This document shows, piece by piece, positions 6,739 to 10,796 of a DNA stretch of 10,796 nt (its first letter is position 1; each line of letters starts with the position of its first letter). Under the pieces are notes generated by a model. That model saw only the letters and a list, made by a program, of their open reading frames with translations. It did no database searches and was not told where the DNA came from. The position numbers were made by a program, and so were the translations under genes. This stretch comes from Candidatus Parvarchaeota archaeon (GTDB lineage Archaea; Nanobdellota; Nanobdellia; Parvarchaeales; Parvarchaeaceae), in NCBI GenBank assembly GCA_030044235.1, contig JASHWD010000026.1, positions 1 through 10,796 of the forward strand, read 5' to 3'.

Positions 6739-8094
6739 TCATCTAAGAAGTGCGTATCCTATAAGAGAAACCACTAAGATTATAGCCAAGCCTATTAAGA
6801 AAGCCGCCGGAGAGAATACTATAAGAGCAATTAAAAGTACACCGATGAATATACCAAACGCTGTCCTAGCATAGTCTCTTCTCTTTACATAATGATATGC
6901 GTATCCTACAGCAAAGAAGGTAAAGGCAGCTGCAAATGAAAGTGCGCTAAGTATTATTATCGGTATGTATATGAAGAGCGCGCCTGGAACTAATGTTACT
7001 ATATTCGCAAATATTGTTATAAGTGCGATAGGTACCGCTGCGGTAATCAAAAGCTTAAGATTCTGATCGCCCACTAAAAATTTTGGCATAAGACCATCTC
7101 TGGCCATATCTCCGATTGTATGATTTGAAGCATTTATCACAGCAAATGCCATTGTCAATATCACTACGATAGATAGGGCTACAACAATGTCCTGTATAAG
7201 TCCTCCAAAACTTGAAGTTAGGACATTCGTAGTAAAGACGCTTACTGGGTTAAGCTGTATGTTCTGCAAAGACAGTGAAGCACTAGTCCCGTATACTAAT
7301 AGCTGTATTGCGGCGAAGATTATTATTGCGCTGAATAAAACGTATATCAAAGTCCTTGCGACTTTCGTCCTGTCACGTCCTTTGTAAGCTATAGCTATTC
7401 CTTCAAATCCGCCGTACATCCATAAGAAAAGAAGTATTGCTAATGCGAACGGGAAGAAAACGTATGATGGAAAGCTAACTGAGGTGGTTGCGGTATTGAA
7501 TCCTTTTGTTACTACTGCGATTACACCTATAACGATTAAAAGAAGTACAAAGAATATTTTTAATGCTCCCGCAAAGTTGATTGTTCTCCTAGTGTGATTA
7601 TATGCGAAAAGAACCCACATTACAAGGAATGCTGCGTCTACGACTGCTATAGCTAGATAAACATTTAGTCCAAAAAATTCATTTAATTCCCCTACCGAGG
7701 CTATACCGGCGGCGGTTATTGTTATTATGAAAGAAACTAGCATTAAGAAGCCGAATATAAAAGAATATTCTCTATCCGACGTTGCTTTAAGAAAGTTATA
7801 AGGGTCGTGGCTATGAGTAAGCGAGATGTCATATATTAACATTGCTATCAAAAGAGCTACAAAGCCAGCAGCTACTACTAAATAAACCGAAAATGCTCCA
7901 CCGTATACCAATGCGATAAAGACTGGCAATACAAGAACCCCAAGACCTACTATGCCGGCTAAACCGTGAAGATAAAGCTCAGAAACTGAATGATCTCCTT
8001 CTTTATTACTCGCGGCCCTACTAGCGTGTGGTTGATGTCTAAAAGGTCGGTGTCGAAGCACTGCGTGAGCTCTTGCGCTCCTTGATTTTTGCAT
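6739..8094 (-). CDS. APC-superfamily amino acid/polyamine permease, 12 TM segments
   Basis: An integral membrane transporter of 451 residues, likely importing amino acids or related amines by proton or sodium symport or by exchange. About 12 hydrophobic segments are visible, near 41-62, 69-90, 110-134, 145-165, 176-197, 211-229, 247-268, 298-320, 347-368, 372-400, 411-430 and 431-449. TM1 has GIVGLGVLVLP, the family's broken-helix motif. TM6 has LWMYGGFEGIAIAY, the hallmark aromatic-GGFE motif. After TM8 comes MARDGLMPKFL, the conserved cytoplasmic loop. The substrate is not determined. The N-terminal 36 residues are unusually rich in Arg, His and Ala and precede TM1 on the cytoplasmic side. 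The start at 8094 is backed by a TATA box 24-25 bp upstream. It leads a two-gene unit with the sequon-rich surface protein and lies 41 nt after the guaB-like stop. Confidence 0.9.
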   Translation of the reverse strand: MQKSRSARAHAVLRHRPFRHQPHASRAASNKEGDHSVSELYLHGLAGIVGLGVLVLPVFIALVYGGAFSVYLVVAAGFVALLIAMLIYDISLTHSHDPYNFLKATSDREYSFIFGFLMLVSFIITITAAGIASVGELNEFFGLNVYLAIAVVDAAFLVMWVLFAYNHTRRTINFAGALKIFFVLLLIVIGVIAVVTKGFNTATTSVSFPSYVFFPFALAILLFLWMYGGFEGIAIAYKGRDRTKVARTLIYVLFSAIIIFAAIQLLVYGTSASLSLQNIQLNPVSVFTTNVLTSSFGGLIQDIVVALSIVVILTMAFAVINASNHTIGDMARDGLMPKFLVGDQNLKLLITAAVPIALITIFANIVTLVPGALFIYIPIIILSALSFAAAFTFFAVGYAYHYVKRRDYARTAFGIFIGVLLIALIVFSPAAFLIGLAIILVVSLIGYALLR

Positions 8095-8114
8095 ATAAAG
8101 TTAAAGTAGAGATT

Positions 8115-8122
8115 AATATAAA
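8115..8122 (-). promoter_or_regulatory. TATA box of the permease transcription unit
   Basis: On the minus strand this reads TTTATATT, centred 24-25 bp before the permease ATG, predicting a leaderless mRNA. It lies in the 41-nt gap after the guaB-like gene, so the permease pair has its own promoter rather than depending on read-through. Confidence 0.6.
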
Positions 8123-8135
8123 TACTTAATTTAGT

Positions 8136-9524
8136 CTATAGATATTTACTTTCTTTTTTGCCGGCTTCTGTTAGTTTTACGAACCTGGCATTCTTCTTAA
8201 ATTCGGCTAGATTTTTAGAATTAAGGTATGTCATTGCGGATTTTAAGCCGCCTACCAAGTTATTCACAATCTTCACAACGGTTCCTTTATAAGGAACCAG
8301 CATTTCTGTGCCCTCCGGCGTATAGCCCTCCAAATCGGCTGCATCATTCGTCTTAAACGACTTATCTGCGAAGGCATTTATCGATGCCATACCTCTATAA
8401 AATTTATAGTTCACATTAGATTTTGTTACTATGCTTCCTGGACTTTCGTCTGTGCCTGCGAATAGTCCACCTATCATTGCAACGTCTGCACCGGCAGCTA
8501 TAGCTTTTGAAAAATCGGCTGATTTCGTTATTCCTCCGTCAGCTATTATGCAAACCCCGTTATTTGCACATTCCATTATGGCACCCAATTGAGGATAGCC
8601 TACTCCTGCAACCGGCCTAGTGAGACAAGCACCGCCTGGGCCTATGCCTATCTTTACACAATCCGCCCCCGCTTTCTTAAGATTAAGAACGCCTTCCTTT
8701 GTAGCGACATTACCTGCTATAACGTCTATACCAAAATTCTTCTTAACATTTTTTATTACTTCTGCAACTTTGTTTAGATAACCGTTTGCAACGTCAACTA
8801 TTATAAAATCTGCTTCTGCATCAACTATGGCCTTTGTTCTTTGTAAATAATCGGAACCTATTCCTATTGACCCGCCAACTATGAGTCTGCCATGTCTGTC
8901 CTTCGAAGCAGAAACATAACTTTCAGAGATTTTTATGTCCTTTGAAGTTATCATCCCAACTAGATTCCCATTTGTGTCTACTAAAGGAAGTTTTTCTATT
9001 TTGCTTTTATTCAGTATCTTTTTTGCGTCTTCTATTGATGTACCGGTCTTGGCAGATATAACATCCTTCGTCATCATCTCGCTTATCTTTTTGTTCTCGT
9101 TTGTTTCGAATTGAAAATCTCTCTTTGTTATTATGCCAATTAGCTTTCTATTATCAACAACCGGAAAACTTGTTACATTTTTCTCGATTATAAGGTCTCT
9201 AAGCTGTCTAAGCGTAAAGTCTTGGCTTACAGAATATGGTCGGTCTATTATTACGTTTTGTTCCCGTTTGACCTTTATTATGTCATTTACCTCATTTTCT
9301 ATCGTATTAAATCTATGTATAGCGCCGACACCGCCAAGTCTTGCCATGGTTATAGCCATACTGGCTTCGGTTACTGTATCCATGTTTGCGCTTATAATCG
9401 GCACGGAAAGTTTAATGTTTTTGGTAATGTTTGCGGACGTATCAGTATCTTTTCTAGAAGATACTCCGGATACTAATGGGACTAGAAGAACATCGTCGAA
9501 TGTAACTAATTCTTTCATCTGCAT
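8136..9524 (-). CDS. guaB: IMP dehydrogenase / GMP reductase family protein with CBS pair
   Basis: Most likely IMP dehydrogenase (IMP + NAD+ to XMP, the committed step to GMP), but with GMP-reductase-like features. From the ATG at 9524 it has 462 residues, normal for CBS-containing IMPDH. A longer frame back to 9674 exists but would run through tRNA-Ala, so it is rejected; ATG 9518 is also possible. The N-terminus has the family signature VTFDDVLLVP (7-16), then SANMDTVTE. Two CBS motifs span about 95-200. The second half of the barrel has VDVANGY, AGNVATKEG, the catalytic loop GIGPGGACLTRPVAGVGYPQ with Cys300, ADGG, AGTDESPG and YRGMAS. The C-terminal flap ends PEGTEMLVPYKG. Oddities: the usual GSIC is GGAC, and the flap Arg-Tyr pair of IMPDH is not apparent. 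A TATA-like box lies about 31 bp upstream. Confidence 0.88.
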   Translation of the reverse strand: MQMKELVTFDDVLLVPLVSGVSSRKDTDTSANITKNIKLSVPIISANMDTVTEASMAITMARLGGVGAIHRFNTIENEVNDIIKVKREQNVIIDRPYSVSQDFTLRQLRDLIIEKNVTSFPVVDNRKLIGIITKRDFQFETNENKKISEMMTKDVISAKTGTSIEDAKKILNKSKIEKLPLVDTNGNLVGMITSKDIKISESYVSASKDRHGRLIVGGSIGIGSDYLQRTKAIVDAEADFIIVDVANGYLNKVAEVIKNVKKNFGIDVIAGNVATKEGVLNLKKAGADCVKIGIGPGGACLTRPVAGVGYPQLGAIMECANNGVCIIADGGITKSADFSKAIAAGADVAMIGGLFAGTDESPGSIVTKSNVNYKFYRGMASINAFADKSFKTNDAADLEGYTPEGTEMLVPYKGTVVKIVNNLVGGLKSAMTYLNSKNLAEFKKNARFVKLTEAGKKESKYL

Positions 9525-9551
9525 ATCGACCAAAGTCTCTATGTATTTCAC

Positions 9552-9559
9552 TTTTAAAT
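9552..9559 (-). promoter_or_regulatory. TATA-like box of the guaB-like gene
   Basis: On the minus strand this reads ATTTAAAA, centred about 31 bp before ATG 9524, giving a leader of a few nt or none. Its position downstream of the tRNA, well inside the longer open frame, supports the internal ATG as the true start. Confidence 0.5.
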
Positions 9560-9584
9560 ACGTTTCGACTACTTTACGAACACT

Positions 9585-9594
9585 TATATTTAAA
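9585..9594 (+). promoter_or_regulatory. TATA box of tRNA-Ala
   Basis: TATATTTAAA is centred about 27 bp upstream of the tRNA 5' end at 9617. It is divergent from the guaB-like promoter about 35 bp away, so the 92-bp spacer 9525-9616 is fully used by two promoters. Confidence 0.55.
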
Positions 9595-9616
9595 CGGCTT
9601 CGTAAAATTATATTCT

Positions 9617-9689
9617 GGGCCGATGGCGCAATTGGCAACGCGCTCCCCTTGCACGGGAGAGACTGGGGGCTCAAATCCCCCTCGGTCCA
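9617..9689 (+). tRNA. tRNA-Ala (anticodon TGC)
   Basis: A 73-nt cloverleaf. The acceptor stem is GGGCCGA/TCGGTCC with one G·T pair at 3-70. The D stem is GCGC/ACGC with a C·A at 13-22. The anticodon stem is CTCCC/GGGAG with loop CTTGCAC. The T stem is GGGGG/CCCCC and the discriminator is A. There is no intron and no encoded CCA (TAT follows). The T loop reads CTCAAAT, so position 54 is C rather than the nearly universal T. Every other expected feature is present, so I call it functional. Confidence 0.95.
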
Positions 9690-9691
9690 TA

Positions 9692-9712
9692 TTTAAAATT
9701 ATAAATTTTAAA
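9692..9712. repeat. AT-rich perfect inverted repeat between tRNA-Ala and the DUF3850 gene
   Basis: TTTAAAATT and AATTTTAAA are 9-bp arms around a 3-nt ATA loop, 3 nt after the tRNA 3' end. It sits between two convergent transcription units (tRNA-Ala plus, DUF3850 gene minus). A bidirectional terminator or processing site is a reasonable guess, but such palindromes also arise by chance in AT-rich spacers. Confidence 0.5.
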
Positions 9713-9757
9713 ATAAAATATACGCCGCGATTAAAAATTAGACTACTTATTTTAAAA

Positions 9758-10033
9758 TTACCGTCTCTGCTCTACTTCGAATCCGATTATTTGTAAGCCA
9801 TATTTTTCTATGTCTTTTTTCGGCCAAAAATTAATGTCCTTTGTTTTTGAAACGTAAGTGATTTTTTTCCTTAGCTCTCTTCCAGTATACTTCTTTGTTT
9901 TTGGGTTCCATTCTTTTAGAACTAAAATGTCCCCCGGCTTACAATTAAAATCTGCTAGTCTTTCATCGAAAGTTTTTTTGCCTTTCAAAACCGCATTAAA
10001 TAATTTTGGTAAAGTTTTCTTTTCTATCAACAT
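9758..10033 (-). CDS. DUF3850 small protein (ASCH/PUA-like fold)
   Basis: This soluble 91-residue protein covers essentially the whole DUF3850 domain. The pattern is clear: LPKLFNAVLKGKKTFDER (8-25) matches the family's 'ileeyFeaVlsGkKtfEiR' opening. KPGDILVLKEWNP (32-44) is next, then the hallmark YTGREL (49-54), I-T-Y, and a final hydrophobic strand GLQIIGFEVE (79-88). The family belongs to the ASCH/PUA-like group, many of which are predicted to bind RNA or modified nucleic acid; the actual ligand is unknown. Members are common in bacteria and phages, so transfer is possible, though its base composition looks like the neighbours. Its TATA box lies about 27 bp before the ATG and appears shared with the divergent membrane-protein gene. 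Confidence 0.85.
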   Translation of the reverse strand: MLIEKKTLPKLFNAVLKGKKTFDERLADFNCKPGDILVLKEWNPKTKKYTGRELRKKITYVSKTKDINFWPKKDIEKYGLQIIGFEVEQRR

Positions 10034-10056
10034 TATTATTTAATGCCAATAAAGAT

Positions 10057-10064
10057 ATTTAAAT
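10057..10064. promoter_or_regulatory. Palindromic TATA box, possibly shared by two divergent genes
   Basis: ATTTAAAT is a perfect palindrome whose centre is about 27 bp from the DUF3850 ATG on the minus strand. It is about 25 bp from an in-frame TTG at 10085 and about 33 bp from the ATG at 10094 on the plus strand. It could position TBP for transcription in both directions. A second AT-rich stretch around 10069-10078 could instead serve the plus-strand gene. Confidence 0.45.
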
Positions 10065-10093
10065 GATGTTAAACTTTAAGAGAATTGATTTAT

Positions 10094-10366
10094 ATGTACG
10101 CGCCAGTATTTGGAAAAAACCTCAGAAGAATAACAGCTGAGCTGATAATATCCGCCATAATAGTTTCCTTCGTAGAAGAAATGGCTCTGATATACGGCGG
10201 GTTTCTTAAAATCGGCGGTGTATTTGACTTTATTTTAGTGACTGCCATACTTGCGGTTATAGAGATAGTCTTAGTATTTCTAATAGAAGAGTTTCTTATA
10301 GCCGCTAAACACAGTGTTAGGCGCAGGATTAAAAGACAAGGTTCACTCCATAAATACACAAAATAG
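10094..10366 (+). CDS. Small two-TM membrane protein, unknown function
   Basis: The protein has 90 residues from the ATG at 10094; an in-frame TTG at 10085 would add three and sits at leaderless spacing from the palindromic TATA box. It has two long hydrophobic helices at about 16-38 and 43-70. Both end in acidic residues (E28-E29 within or near TM1; E57 and E65-E66 in TM2), which is unusual for buried segments. Both tails are basic (K9, R11, R12; R76-R78, K80, R81, K90), so by the positive-inside rule both ends face the cytoplasm. It is not a family I recognise. A T5 run at 10378-10382, 12 nt after the TAG stop, may terminate it. It runs toward tRNA-Ile. Confidence 0.65.
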   Translation: MYAPVFGKNLRRITAELIISAIIVSFVEEMALIYGGFLKIGGVFDFILVTAILAVIEIVLVFLIEEFLIAAKHSVRRRIKRQGSLHKYTK

Positions 10367-10398
10367 GAATTGTAAAGTTTTTAAGTATTACAACAAAA

Positions 10399-10473
10399 TG
10401 GGCCGCCTGAGATTTGAACTCAGGACCTTTCGATTATCAGTCGAACGCTCCAACCGTGCTAAGCTAGCGGCCC
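10399..10473 (-). tRNA. tRNA-Ile (anticodon GAT)
   Basis: A 75-nt cloverleaf. The acceptor stem is GGGCCGC/GCGGCCC. The D stem is GCTT/GAGC with a long D loop. The anticodon stem is TTCGA/TCGAA with loop CTGATAA. The T stem is CTGAG/CTCAG with loop TTCAAAT, and the discriminator is A. No intron and no encoded CCA (TTT follows on the minus strand, a possible terminator run of T). The sequence overlaps spurious plus-strand reading frames, which I discard. Confidence 0.97.
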
Positions 10474-10500
10474 TTGGGGGATTATCTAATAAGAACATCC

Positions 10501-10512
10501 ATATTTTATAAT
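10501..10512 (-). promoter_or_regulatory. TATA-like box of tRNA-Ile
   Basis: On the minus strand this reads ATTATAAAATAT, centred about 33 bp upstream of the tRNA 5' end. It would give a leader of several nt, consistent with later 5' trimming. It lies in the 49-bp gap after the stop of the upstream membrane-protein gene. Confidence 0.45.
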
Positions 10513-10522
10513 AGTTTTCTAG

Positions 10523-10796
10523 TTATATCAGCTTGATCAAATAATTAACGCCGTTCTGAACGGTATTGTAAAGGGGCGAACCGGCGTGTATAGTCAGATA
10601 AACCATCGCAATCACTATGATAGCATCGATTATTATAGGTATAAAATCAACGACGGGCATGTAAAACGTAACGAAAAATATCCTAGTCAAAACGAATCTT
10701 GCTACGTGCAGTATTATTAGTATTATCAAAACCCCCTCAGAAACCAGAGTTATGGCCTGAACAGAGGAGTAGCTATGAAAAAATATCGTCGCAACT
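10523..10796 (-). CDS. Hydrophobic membrane protein, C-terminal part (N-terminus beyond window edge)
   Basis: The frame is open from the right edge to a TAA at 10525-10523, giving 90 codons without a stop, so the true start is probably outside the window. A TTG at 10729 could start a 68-residue form, but nothing favours it. The visible part has two long hydrophobic stretches, one around VLIILIILHVARFVL and one IPIIIDAIIVIAMVYLTI, separated by an aromatic stretch FFVTFYMPVVDF. It ends in a short tail with an SPLYNTVQNG segment. No family is recognised. The protein is almost free of charged residues apart from a few Arg and Asp near the helix ends, as for a multi-pass membrane protein. Confidence 0.65.
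   Translation of the reverse strand, partial: VATIFFHSYSSVQAITLVSEGVLIILIILHVARFVLTRIFFVTFYMPVVDFIPIIIDAIIVIAMVYLTIHAGSPLYNTVQNGVNYLIKLI

Noticed and set aside
9525..9674. N-terminal extension of the guaB-like gene to an ATG at 9674
   Set aside because: It would overlap most of tRNA-Ala, the added residues match nothing in the IMPDH family, and the family N-terminus starts exactly at the ATG 9524/9518.
9133..9696. Plus-strand 187-codon open frame opposite the guaB-like gene
   Set aside because: It is antisense to a conserved enzyme and runs through tRNA-Ala; its length is explained by the opposite-strand codon pattern.
10314..10511. Plus-strand frame across tRNA-Ile
   Set aside because: It overlaps the end of the small membrane-protein gene and the whole tRNA; translation of tRNA antisense gives no meaningful protein.
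1..10796. CRISPR array, insertion sequence or integrated element next to the tRNA genes
   Set aside because: No spaced direct repeats, transposase or integrase were seen, and no tRNA 3'-end fragment is repeated in the window.

Overview
The window looks archaeal. It encodes an archaeal-type (class I) CCA-adding enzyme and an Lhr-like helicase of the archaeal subgroup ending in a zinc ribbon. Most genes have a TATA-like box centred about 25 bp before the start codon and no visible Shine-Dalgarno sequence, which is the pattern of leaderless archaeal transcription. Three tRNA genes are present and none encodes its 3' CCA. The DNA is AT-rich, genes are tightly packed, and TAA, TAG and TGA are all used as stops. 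Short genes and many small membrane or surface proteins of unknown family would suit a small-genome acidophilic or DPANN-type archaeon (for example Micrarchaeota), but this placement is a guess from style, not from a marker gene.

Layout. (1) 1-1190, minus: the N-terminal 396 residues of a membrane-anchored, probably surface-exposed protein of unknown family, cut by the window edge, with an acidic repeated middle. (2) 1294-2603, minus: the CCA-adding enzyme, followed after 2 nt by tRNA-Asn(GTT). (3) 2631-5330, plus: the Lhr-like helicase, divergent from cca across 27 bp. The two promoters appear interlocked, each TATA box lying over the other gene's start codon. (4) 5343-6053, minus: a metallo-beta-lactamase-fold hydrolase with a complete metal site, convergent with the helicase. 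(5) 6153-8094, minus: a two-gene unit of a 12-TM APC-superfamily permease and a membrane-anchored, heavily sequon-rich protein resembling the DUF4430/transcobalamin C-terminal fold. (6) 8136-9524, minus: an IMP dehydrogenase/GMP reductase family enzyme with a CBS pair, carrying signature residues of both enzyme types. (7) 9617-9689, plus: tRNA-Ala(TGC). (8) 9758-10366: a divergent pair, a DUF3850 (ASCH/PUA-like) small protein on the minus strand and a two-TM small membrane protein on the plus strand, which seem to share one palindromic TATA box. (9) 10399-10473, minus: tRNA-Ile(GAT). (10) 10523 to the edge, minus: the C-terminal part of a hydrophobic membrane protein.

Functionally the window mixes housekeeping (tRNA 3'-end maturation, tRNA genes, purine nucleotide metabolism, nucleic-acid helicase) with cell-envelope genes. 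The clearest links between neighbours are cca with its adjoining CCA-less tRNA, and the permease with its surface partner. No insertion sequences, CRISPR arrays or obvious integrations were seen. No gene-free stretch exceeds about 110 bp.
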